From Boswellia sacra (taxonomy: Eukaryota; Streptophyta; Magnoliopsida; Sapindales; Burseraceae): a stretch of DNA of 64,000 nt. Of this stretch, positions 10,729-20,114 are shown piece by piece. The translations under genes and the position numbers were made by a program. The stretch lies in assembly GCA_013180625.2 (NCBI GenBank), contig SNVD02003164.1, positions 62,001-126,000 on the forward strand, written 5' to 3'. The notes under the pieces were generated by a model. The model ran no database searches. It saw only the letters and a program-made list of their open reading frames with translations, and was not told the DNA's origin. Each line of letters opens with the position of its first letter. Within the stretch, counting starts at the first letter, position 1.

Positions 10729-11259
10729 GTTAATGCACGATTTTCGGACGGCCGGGAAGCAGGTTGGAGCTCGGGTCGTAGGTCGGGTCCAGTCCTGTAA
10801 TCAAAGAGAAACAGTCAGGGGTACCGGCGGTGGTGCCGGCGAGAACCCTCCGACGCTCAAGTCAGTTTTCGGCACTCCAGAATTTTCTGGGAGAATTTCT
10901 TAAAGAGAGAAGCTCTCAAATGCAAAAGAAATTTAGAGAGAGAATGAATTCAGAAAAGTGTGCATACCTGGAGTAATATTTCGGAGGGTTTATATAGGAG
11001 TCAAGATGGGTCATTGTGGGACCCAGATAATAGGCCCAGATGATGGGCTTCAGTAATGGGCTTACTGAATTAGAAATAACTAGGCCCAGATGATGGACTT
11101 CAGTAATGGGCTTACTGAATTAGAAATAACTAGGCCCAGATGATGGGCTACAGTAATGAGCTTACTGAATTAGAGATAACTAGGCCCAGATAATGAGCTT
11201 CCGTAATGGGCTTACTGATTTAGAGATAATTGAGGTCCAATTTTATTATGGCCATAATA
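10729..11259 (-). repeat. Right LTR (5' LTR of the minus-strand element)
   Basis: It starts TGTTAATGCACG and ends GGCCATAATA (the final CA has become TA). It matches the left LTR with scattered substitutions. It carries four 50-bp internal units starting at 11033, 11083, 11133 and 11183. The outer flank AATTC matches the left flank. Confidence 0.9.
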
Positions 11260-11371
11260 AATTCTAACATAGCTTATTAACAGTTTGGGGTTTTACGATG
11301 ATTTTCGACAAGTTGGGATGTCATGTGACTTTTGAAAATAAAGGGGGTCCGCTGTAGTTCTCTTAATTTTT

Positions 11372-11722
11372 TTATTAAATCAGTTACATAATTTAATTAA
11401 AATTTGGGTCTTTTTTTTAAGTGTATTTTGATGGAATCTACAAAACTATGACCAGCAGTCACGGAGCAGCATGTGGGTGGCTTGATAAAAGGACAGACAG
11501 TGGAGTCGGTGGTGAAAGGAGAGCTGCTTACCGAGTCCCATCACATGAAAAAAGCCCGTGCTTCTGCTTTTGGCTTTCGGCTTTTTCCAATTGATTATTG
11601 ATGTTTGTTGTACGTACCCATACGGCTTGATGCCCACTAATAGACAAATTAAAACATCTCGACATTTGTAAATCATATCACTCTTGAATTGAATGTCACA
11701 ACAATTATTTTATTTTATTTTA
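11372..11722. other. Intergenic, no gene seen
   Basis: About 350 bases between two MULE-type elements. No supportable coding region. Confidence 0.5.
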
Positions 11723-11731
11723 TTTTTTTTA

Positions 11732-12759
11732 GAAAAATTGAGAAAATAGATAAAATTAGGGGGTCTCATTAAAAAATAGACACGTTCTCAAAAATTTTTA
11801 TGTCATAGACACTTTTTTGACAAAAAGACTAAAATATCCTTTGAAATTACTTGCATGTGATTACTTGCATCCGACACTCTTTTTGGGGATGAAATTGTTA
11901 AATTACAAACTATGGGGACTAAAAAGAAATTAAAAGTAAGGATATATTTAGAGCATTATATCACGCGGAGACGACACTCGACACAACTCGACACTCGATA
12001 TTTCACCACTCGAAAACACTCGAAACTCGACATTTCACCACTCGAAAACACTCGAAACTCGACATTTCACCACTCGAAAACACTCGAAACTCGACATTTC
12101 ACCACTCGAAAACAAAACACTTTCGAAACTCGACATTTCACCACTCGAAAACACTCGACACTCGAAATTTCACCACTCGAAAACATTCGACACTCGATAT
12201 TACATAACTCGACATGACTCGACAGGTTGTTTTCGAGTGTCGAGTGTCTTCTTCTTCGCGATGTAACGCTGGATTCACAACTCGTTTCATCAGTTTTCAC
12301 ACGCATTAACCTATAAAAATTACATTATAAGACTCTATTTATCCTTAAATCAGTTCACAAATCCTTCGGAAGCTCAAATCTCGAATTCAAATTTCCTAAA
12401 AATTAAATCAAATCTGAAGAGAGGAAGATGGGTTTCGGTCATCTGAAGACAGAGAAATAACACTGGATTCACAACTCGTTTCAATGGCTTTCACATACAT
12501 TAACCTACAAAAATCACATTAGTTTGCACCAGACATGCTTCCCACTTAGTTTAGCTACTGCAGAGACTATAAAGACAGACAGACATGAAAGGAACTAAGA
12601 GAGGGAGATGGGTTTCGGAAATAAGGCTTTGGAAAAAAATTGAAAAATAAGGGTAATTGAGTCTTTTTATCAAGAAAGTGTCTATAGCATGAAAATTCTT
12701 TAGAACGTGTCTAAATTTCAACGAGGGTTCCTAATTTTGTCTATTTTCTCAATTTTCTC
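11732..12759. mobile_element. Short non-autonomous MULE with TCGA-rich repeats
   Basis: The 9-bp sequence TTTTTTTTA flanks both sides (11723-11731 and 12760-12768), although its low complexity weakens this as evidence. The ends are inverted repeats about 100 bp long: left GAAAAATTGAGAAAATAG and TAGACAC, right the complements CTATTTTCTCAATTTTCTC and GTGTCTA. Subterminal DNA at 11965-12245 is a tandem array of units such as CACTCGAAACTCGACATTTC. The right half is clearly related to 53050-53938, the end of the Ulp1-bearing MULE. No coding capacity is credible. Confidence 0.75.
11965..12245. repeat. TCGA-rich subterminal tandem array
   Basis: Roughly a dozen imperfect units of about 20-35 bases built from CACTCGAAAACACTCGA and ACTCGACATTTCAC. 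Near 12205-12245 the orientation flips to TCGAGTGTCGAGTG, giving inverted as well as direct copies. Many copies of the palindrome TCGA could be transposase contact sites, by analogy with subterminal repeats of other plant transposons. Confidence 0.8.
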
Positions 12760-12768
12760 TTTTTTTTA

Positions 12769-13369
12769 ACTGCCTGTTAAAGAGAGAGCACTGTGTTGGA
12801 CTGTGGCTGCAGCTGACCTGTGCGAATATTTATCGCTTTCGATTTCTATTGATGGATGTTGGCTGCAATGTCGTCCATTTCTTTATACATTTCATATTTT
12901 CTTTGAACAACATCATTTGAATTGTGATTCCTTCAAGAGATCTAGCAGCCTGTTGACCTTCCAATTGTAATTATTGACAAATTTGATAATGTTATCCACC
13001 AACAACATAATATGATGATTATCATATGTTGTTATTATGTTTTAGATTGTTTATACAAAATTATGTGGTAAAAGGAAAAGAGAGTTTGTGGGTATAATAT
13101 AAATAAAAGAGTTTGCATTATTCACTGATTTTATTTATCAATAAAGAGAGATTTTTTTTCCTAAAAACATTGGTGATTTTTCATTTATCTATTTAGAAAA
13201 TTTCCTAAATTACATGCAAATTTTTCCGATTGAGAAAGAAGAAAAACTTCCATAGAAGTTTAACATTTTTTTAAATCATCATAAAATTTACACGTTACAT
13301 ATCCTCATTAACTTTATTAAATTCATAAAAAAGAATTATCAGTAGAATTATTATGTATTTTTTAGTTGA
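12769..13369. other. Intergenic, no gene seen
   Basis: AT-rich DNA without a supportable coding region or RNA gene. Confidence 0.5.
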
Positions 13370-14815
13370 ATTATATAATTAGAAGGAACCGACTTTTTTA
13401 TTTTTTTTCCTTTAGCTTAGCTGAAGAATAGATCGGCTACTTGTCGAAACTTTTACGTGGAAGCCTAAAACGTGCAGGCCTTCTAAACCTTACATGTAAG
13501 GCCATTTTCTAAAGGCCCAATATCCATTTATGACAATCCACATTCTTGGTGTCAAGAGGTCCATCAGAGCTGGATTGGGCTACGCACACATGGCACTTTT
13601 GTTTCTTTTTCTGCTTTTTTTAATCCTCTGAGTTTCCGTGTAATAATGTTGATTAATTTCCTTAATTAGAGCTGATGATTGTGTCAAAAAGTTGTTAGGT
13701 GACTAATTATCAATTTAAAAAAACACTTTTAAGTTTATAGATTGTTTACCTTATAATTTCAAAAGTTCTTGCTTTTAAACATAAATAAAAAGATTAGTAC
13801 AATAAATATTTATAAATCTTTTGATAATTGGGAGGATAAGGATGATAATCAGAAGAAAGAAGATCCTAAAAATAAGAAAAGTGAAAGAAAACTTATTAGA
13901 AAGATAACTTTTACAATATGATTTGATAGTCTATATGATAAAATCTTATCATAGAGGTAACTTCTCTCATTCTTTTTTATTTTTTTTCTCCAATGAATTT
14001 TGATCTTATAGATTTTTACATTAGATTGTAGAGTTTGATTTGTATATAAATTATAAGTCTAACTATTGTATTGGAATCGTTTAAAGCAATTTCCTATTTG
14101 CTCTAGCCTTGCGGCAATTCCATTAGCTGAAAGATTAGGCAAGCTTACGTTTGAGGAGGTGAGAAGATTAAACTTTATTACATTGCTTCATCACGCAAGT
14201 AGAAGCGGCGGCAAGTTATTGATTTGATAGTGGACGCACATATGTAACTGCCTAACTGGTTCAAGTTTTGGCAATATTTAGTTGGTGCTTCGAGTGGCAA
14301 CTTTCCATTGGTTAAATTGGGCTACAAAACTTCTATAAATAGCCCCCTAATTGTAACATACACGTGTGAGCCGAATGAAATTTCTTCCCACTCCACTCAT
14401 CTTTCTTCTTTGCTTTCCGTTTTGAACACTTTGGTATTTTTCCCTTGAATTATATATTAGAAGGAATCGACATTTCTTTTCTTTTTTTATTTTTTTTTAT
14501 GGCTTCACTGAAGAATAAATCGGCTTCTTCTATTTTTTGACCCTTTTTTATGGAAGCCCAAAACCTATAGGCCTTCTCAGTTGTGCAAGTAAGGCCATTT
14601 TCTTACGGCCCAATAGCCCTTTTAGGATGTCCAATCCACATTCTTGGTGTCAAGAGGTCCATCAAATCTAGATTGGGCCAACCACGCAAGCCACGTTATT
14701 TATTTATTTATTTCTGTCAATTTAAAAAAGCACTATTGAGTTAATAGATTGTTTACCTCATAATTTCAAAAGTCCTTGCTTTTAATTGTAAATAAAGACT
14801 AGTACAATAAATATT
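13370..14815. repeat. Direct repeat pair (13370-13815 and 14450-14815) around a TATA-bearing spacer
   Basis: Two diverged copies share TTGGTGTCAAGAGGTCCATC, GGCCTTCT, GTAAGGCCATTTTCT and a tail ending AGTACAATAAATATTT, in the same order and orientation. The ~630-base spacer holds TATAAATAGCC at about 14333 and a CT-rich run near 14380-14420, like a plant promoter and 5' leader, but no gene follows. It may be a tandem duplication or a pair of old terminal repeats. Confidence 0.65.
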
Positions 14816-15179
14816 TTTTAAAATAAAAAATGATGGTATCTTCAAAATTTTATGGGGCATACTATTGCAAAATAGGAGTAGATAAAAAATTTCCATTTAT
14901 TAAATAATTCTGCTCCAATTAATAATAAATTACTTATGGGCATCGATGTATTAGATTTGACTATTAATCAATGCGATACTCAATCCGTCCCACGAAAACC
15001 GAACTCTAATTCAAGTACAAATAAGTAAGATTTCAATTCGCTCTAGTGCAACCTAGAAAACGGCGTAGGCATAAATATGTCCAATCTAATCGAATTTGTC
15101 ATTTAAACAAAGGGAAAAAATCTAATATAATATATAAGAGAAAAATTAAAATAATTACTATTATTCAATGTTCCTTTTT

Positions 15180-15310
15180 GGGCAAATATCACGGACTACC
15201 CCTACCTTTTGCCAAAATTACGTTCGCGAACAAAGTTTGACACCTTTTGTCATACAATACTCCTGTACTCGTGAAAAGTCGTCATTGACCACCCTTCTGT
15301 TAAAATCTCT
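15180..15310 (+). repeat. Left terminal inverted repeat of the MULE
   Basis: It pairs with 19975-20104 in inverted orientation. It includes the palindrome TTCGCGAA and ends near a run resembling CTTCTGTTAAAATCTC. Such long repeats usually hold the transposase binding site and the promoter of the element genes. Confidence 0.9.
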
Positions 15311-16136
15311 GTTAAAAACCTGTAAATAACTTGAAATGAGGGGGTTATAACAGTCTTTTCACGAAAAAGTCATGAATATATAAAAGTTGAGTCAACGAAT
15401 AAAATAAACATCACTTTCTCTTTCTCTTTCTCTTTCTCTGGAACCGATTTGTTCCCACAGTGGCTATCATCGTCTTCGACTCGGCAAAACCCCTGAGCTA
15501 ACTGTGCGTCACCTCACTCTAGACATCGTCAACTGAGACTGCAAGAAATCTGTTGAAGCCGTAGTGAGTAACGGGTAATGATCTTCCTACAGTAACCTCA
15601 TGTTTTGTTCAGTTGCATAGACATTAAGAAGTGTTTGGGTCGTTTGGGTTCGTCGTAGTGTCAATAACATAGTGGAAATATCATGAATTTTGTATGATTT
15701 TAAGTGTTTTGATGTTACAGAACTCTGTCGTCACCGATTTATGATTAACGAAAATTTTTGAAACCCTAGATTTTATAGAAATTTGGGGAATTTCAAATTG
15801 ATGGGAAAAATGAGTAATTTATGTGACAAGTTGGTTGAATGAACTATTATGTTCACATGCATGAAATATTTCTAAGTGCAACTCGTGTGCCTGGGTTCTG
15901 CATTCACTGTTTATTATATTTATGTTAGTTTTGTAAGTATTTTTCTTTGTGTTTTTTATTATGTACCTCGTACATGTCAATATTTGTGGTGCATGCAATA
16001 TTTCTTATATTAACTGTGGTGGTGTATGGTTGCTGCCTTTGTTGTTTAGTATTCTTTTGTGATAGCTGGCTAAAATTTTTTTAATACTTTTTTTTCCTTG
16101 TCTATCCCAATACCTGATGATGCATTTGGTCATTAG

Positions 16137-18065
16137 ATGACTAATTTTTTCTTAATTTTGGAATATTTGGGTAGTGAATATCCAATAGGAGATGTAGACC
16201 CTGACACAGTTAGTTTAATAGGGTTGTTTCAAGCTGCTCTGTATCATTGCAAATTAGAGGTTGCAGATCATACAGATCTCAATTTCTTTGTCAGTTTACC
16301 ATGGAATGGACAAAAGTATCTTATTGACAATGACTCTAAGTTCTTGCAATTATTACATATGTATGAAGTTAATGATTTGACTGAAATAAAAGTCACAGTT
16401 GAGATTATCACCCACCATATTGACCCACTAGCAAAGATATTACCTGATAACTTAGGAGGAAATGAGCCACCACAGATAGAGTTGGCAGGTGTTGTAATGA
16501 ATTCGGAAAATGATAATGAAACTGAGTTGCTAGCTGTACCAACTTCACCCATTCTACCTTATACAGTTCAAAAAGAAGTTAATGAGATAGAAATTGAGAG
16601 CCAAAACTTAGAAAAAAATCCAGTGAATGAACCAACAAGTAGTGTTTTATCCCCTGCAGGGCTTGAAAGAGTTAGTGAGGTTGAAACTGAGTTGTCCAAC
16701 TCAGTACAAAATGCTTTTGTAGAGCCATCATCTGCTGCATGTGAGAAAGAAGTTAATGAGCATGATAATCAATTGCCCAACTTAGAAACCAATGCAGAGA
16801 CTCATCCTATAGAAGCTGAGGTGCCAAATGTAGGTGAGACTGAGTTATCCAACATTAATCCAAATGAAAATATGAGTGAAGGGTCAGTAGGACAGTTAAT
16901 AGGGCATAGTGAGTATGACATAGATACTGACTCTGATGAAGATTATAGGCCAGAAGATAGTGTAGAGTGTCAACATGCTGATGCAGGGGTAGACAGTGGT
17001 AGTGGGAGTAGTGGTCAAGAGGAGTCAGGTGATGATAGCTCCCATTACCAAAGTGATGGTGAGAATTTTAAAAAAGTAGTTAGTGGTTCAGATGAAGAAG
17101 AAGCAGGTAGTGCTAGAATGGCAAGGGTACACAGGCAAAATTTATTTACTGAGGGATTAGATGGTGAGATTATATTGAGGGTGGGGCAAACTTTTGATAA
17201 TCTGAACCATTTTCGACAAGTACTAAGAGAGTACTCAATTAGGAATGGTATAAAGCTTAAAAGAATGAAAAATGAGAGGGATAGAGTTACTTGTAAGTGT
17301 GCTACAGCACAATGCCCTTGGAGGATTTATGCCTCCAAAACTCAGGACCTTGTAACATTCCAAATCAAGACCTATTATCCTGAACATAAATGCTCAAAGG
17401 TACCTGACACCCCTGAGTGCACCTATACTTGGATTGCTAAAAAATATGAGGATCATTTTAGAGAAAATCCAAACTTAGGTGTAGACTGGTTAGAGAAAGA
17501 TTTAAAGAGAAGATTTGGCCTTGAACCTTCAAAACAGAAACTGTATAGGGCTAGAATGCATGCTCTTCACATCATAGGTGAACACCATCAGAAAGCCCTT
17601 AATTTATTACATAAATATGCAAATATTATTCAGCTTACAAACCCAGGGTCTACTGCCTATGTGAGGGCAGATGCTGAAATGATATCTGCTTCACCAAAAT
17701 TTCAGGGCTTTTTTATTAGTTTTCCTGCTCAGACAAAAGGGTTTGTTGAGGGTTGCAGGCCTTTTATTGGTGTAGATGGGTGTCACCTGAAGGGTCCACT
17801 AGGGGGGGTGCTTTTAGCTGCTGTGTCATTTGATGCCAACAATAGTATGTTCCCTCTAGCATTAGGAGTTTGTGAGGTGGAGTGTACATTAACTTGGAAT
17901 TGGTTTCTTCAATTATTAGGAGAACACATAGGAGGGGTTGATGGGTGTGGACTGCCTATGACTTTCATGAGTGATAGGCAAAAGGGTATTCTTAATGCTT
18001 TAAATGAACAATGGCCATATGCATCATCAAGATTTTGTGGTAAACACTTCCTTTGTTTACAATGA
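16137..18065 (+). pseudogene. MudrA-type MULE transposase, internally deleted
   Basis: An uninterrupted 642-codon frame. Residues about 1-95 are a PB1-like N-terminal region (GQKYLIDNDSKFLQLL). Residues about 96-335 are an acidic Glu/Asn/Ser-rich linker. Residues about 345-455 match the MuDR plant transposase domain, with the Cys/His set VTCKCATAQCPWRIYAS and HKC. Residues about 545-640 match the MULE (DDE-type) catalytic domain, with GVDGCHLKG carrying the first Asp and MSDRQKG the second. The frame ends in KHFLCLQ and a stop, just where the family continues to the third acidic residue and the SWIM zinc finger, both missing. A zinc-knuckle coding segment begins at once downstream in another frame, so an internal deletion joined the two parts. 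The enzyme would cut and paste MULEs but should be inactive. The start follows a CATTAG that could be a 5' UTR splice acceptor. Confidence 0.85.
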
Positions 18066-18495
18066 AGTGTACAAATTGTGGTGGCTACAACCATAATAAA
18101 AAAAGTTGCAAGTCTGCACCACAGCCAAAAAAGAAAAAGGTTATAATCTCTGTTGCTTACATTAAAGTTTTTCCTCTAATTCACTTTACATTCTATCCAT
18201 TTTCCTAACTACTTCTTTTAATAACTTGAAAAGGCTCGAACCTCCTCATCTCAGCAAGGTTTATCCCAACAACCCTCAATGTCATCTCAGCAAGCCCAGC
18301 TGCCCCCCATATCATCTCAACAAGCCCAGCAGCCCCTAGCATCATCATCATCCCAACTTTCACAGCAACCTGCACATGTAACTCATACCCCTCCACCGTT
18401 GTCTGAAGCATCAAGTCATGGATTTACAACTCCTCTATCCTCACAACAATCAATGGGATCAAGCACATCCAGAAGAGGGAGAGGTAAAGGACGAG
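18062..18495 (+). pseudogene. Displaced C-terminal part of the MULE transposase (zinc knuckle, Gln/Ser tail)
   Basis: The reading from 18062 starts MKCTNCGGYNHNKKSCKS, a CCHC knuckle (C-x2-C-x4-H-x4-C) followed by a Lys-rich stretch. A consistent intron (AAG/GT at 18139, AAG/GC at 18234) joins it to a Ser/Gln/Pro-rich tail with repeated SSQQAQ and ending RRGRGKGRG at a donor site (18495). MULE transposases often end in such a knuckle and basic tail. It lies one frame away from the truncated catalytic part, so it would not be translated from that ORF. Confidence 0.65.
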
Positions 18496-19089
18496 GTAAC
18501 TTTTATAAACTTAAACAAGTCAAAAATTTTGTTTAAGTTTCTATCATTCTTACTTATTCATCTTTTTATTTACAGTCACAAGGTGGTTCAGACAAGACAA
18601 CTATTGAAGATGAAGCAGAATTCTCATAGAAGTATGGTGCTAACTTCCATTTTTTTGTCATTTTGTATGGTGAGGTTTTTGGTTGTTATTTATTTTCTAA
18701 ATGAGCTACAACAGTCCTCTGTGTCCAGTGTTCTGTAAATTAGGGCATAGTCTCCAGTGTGCTGTGAGTTAGGGCATAGTTATATCATTATTTTGAAAAT
18801 ATTGTTATGCTACATATGGCACCATAGTATTGGACACATAGGACATAATATTCAGAACAAAAACTGTTAACAGATTTGCTAAGTTTGTACTCTCTTACTT
18901 CTTTTGACAATGGCAATAGAGTTGTCTACTTTTGTACAATTCCAAATTGCTTATGTGTATGTTACTACCACACTAACACATAATTTCATATTGCATTTTG
19001 TTCCTCATACATTGCTTATCATTACATTACAAGGCATGCAAGTAAACACCTTAGGAAAAAATACAGTGGACACTTCTACACTAATTGCC

Positions 19090-19545
19090 CTACATTAACT
19101 TTACAAGGCATACAAGTAAACACATTAGGAAAATGTACACTACACACTTCGATAACATCACAATCTTTTTCATTTCCTCATTCATTTGTATAACCATCTC
19201 ATTGTTGCTGAGCAATTGCTTCAAATCATGTTGCATATCTCTGATAATAAGGTCACTGCCATCCATTTCCTGTCCATGAACATGACACCAGTCTTCAGTC
19301 AATGTTAGTTCATCATTGTCAGGCTCCCACCACCTGTAGAAGTTGCATGTTCCATTTTTGCAAACAAAATATAGCTTACCAGGATTTTTGGAAGATTCAG
19401 ATATCATAACTGCTGCCTTTGCATCACACTTGCATTTTCTATTCTTGAATTTGATTGTGTGCCCGTTGATCATTTTACTTCTCTCATTTTTATAACTTGA
19501 TGTGTTGCTACTGGCCCTTGCATAACTTGAGGATGACTGACTCAT
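19090..19545 (-). CDS. GRF-type zinc-finger protein with C-terminal hydrophobic tail, inside the MULE
   Basis: An intact 151-codon frame convergent with the transposase. Residues 1-24 are Ser-rich. Residues 37-73 form a GRF zinc finger: Cys38 and Cys40 (RKCKCDAKA), GKLYFVC with Cys62, Cys67, and the aromatic NFYRWW. Residues about 95-127 are charged and Met/Leu-rich, likely coiled coil. Residues about 132-149 (CVVYIFLMCLLVCLVK) are hydrophobic enough to be a membrane anchor. GRF fingers bind single-stranded nucleic acid in DNA-repair proteins. Plant genomes hold many short GRF proteins of unknown role with this layout. The start is the first ATG of the frame, 18 codons before the lysine-rich approach to the finger. 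Its position between transposase and right terminal repeat makes it an accessory gene of the element or a captured host gene. It has no stop or frameshift, unlike its neighbour. Confidence 0.75.
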   Translation of the reverse strand: MSQSSSSYARASSNTSSYKNERSKMINGHTIKFKNRKCKCDAKAAVMISESSKNPGKLYFVCKNGTCNFYRWWEPDNDELTLTEDWCHVHGQEMDGSDLIIRDMQHDLKQLLSNNEMVIQMNEEMKKIVMLSKCVVYIFLMCLLVCLVKLM

Positions 19546-19974
19546 TGCAATGGCTATTGCTATTTGATGTGTTGTTAGTGTAGAACTGCAGATCGATTAT
19601 TAGATGTTGCTGTGAGATTGAATAGTTGTAGGTTTGGAAATGCAATAGTGAGTGGGCAGAGTATAATGCAAATGAACTCAGGGGATGAGTTTCATGAATT
19701 TATAGCGTTGGCATTCATGTCTTCCATGAGCAGGAACATAAAAGAGGCAACGGCTAATTTGTAACGGCTAGGATAAACTTTTAAACTGATGAGGGGTAAA
19801 ATTGTCATATAAATAAGCTTTTGGGTATGGGATTTTTTTCTTTTTAACAGGGGCAAAGTAGATATTTCGCATCCTATTGTTTACTCAAATATTGCACATG
19901 GTTTTCAGCAACTATTGTTAGGGATATTATGGTAATTATATGCATATTGGATGGAAAAGTAATGGTTTTTAACG

Positions 19975-20104
19975 GAGATATTAACAGAAGGGTGGTCAAT
20001 GACGACTTTTCACGAGTACAGGGGTATTGTATGACAAAAGGTGTCAAACTTTGTTCGCGAACGTAATTTTGGTAAAAGGTAGGGGTAGTCCGTGATATTT
20101 GCCC
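19975..20104 (-). repeat. Right terminal inverted repeat of the MULE
   Basis: Inverted copy of 15180-15310, containing ACGACTTTTCACGAGTACAG and TTCGCGAACG and ending ATATTTGCCC before the duplicated GTTCCTTTTT. Confidence 0.9.
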
Positions 20105-20114
20105 GTTCCTTTTT

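Larger units (their letters stand above)
5939..11259 (-). mobile_element. Non-autonomous LTR retrotransposon with captured host fragments
   Basis: Two direct LTRs (5939-6520 and 10729-11259) bound this element. The 5-bp sequence AATTC occurs immediately outside both ends (5934-5938 and 11260-11264), as expected for integrase-made target duplications. The element reads on the minus strand: a primer-binding-like sequence beginning TGGCGCCGTCTG follows the right LTR, and a purine-rich tract abuts the left LTR. The ~4.2 kb interior has no recognisable protease, reverse transcriptase or integrase. It holds a short gag-like frame, a HECT-ligase fragment, a DUF4220 fragment and three GC-rich repeat blocks. 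It is best called a LARD-like derivative of a Ty3/gypsy element that needs proteins from another copy. Confidence 0.85.
5196..11362. mobile_element. Small MULE-like element split by a nested LTR element
   Basis: Identical 9-bp direct repeats TTAATTTTT lie at 5187-5195 and 11363-11371, the target-site duplication length typical of Mutator-like elements. The ends form a degenerate terminal inverted repeat about 100 bp long: the left shows GACCCCCCTTTATTT and ACCCCCAACTGTTAA, and the right shows the complements AATAAAGGGGGTCC and TTAACAGTTTGGGGT. Without the LTR element inserted at 5939-11259 the MULE would be only about 840 bp. It encodes no transposase and would depend on one supplied elsewhere. 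It also contains the purine tract at 5692-5855. Confidence 0.6.
15180..20104 (+). mobile_element. MULE with transposase relic and GRF zinc-finger gene
   Basis: The ends are terminal inverted repeats about 125-130 bp long: left GGGCAAATATCACGGACTAC, right GTAGTCCGTGATATTTGCCC, continuing with few mismatches through the TTCGCGAAC palindrome and GACGACTTTTCACGAG. Flanking direct repeats GTTCCTTTTT at 15170-15179 and 20105-20114 are identical, close to the 9-11 bp duplications of Mutator-like elements. Two genes face each other: a damaged transposase on plus and a GRF zinc-finger protein on minus. Well-preserved ends and an exact target duplication point to a fairly recent insertion. Confidence 0.92.

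Noticed and set aside
11912..12306. Thr/His/Arg-rich frames on both strands
   Set aside because: They are translations of the TCGA-rich array in the short MULE.
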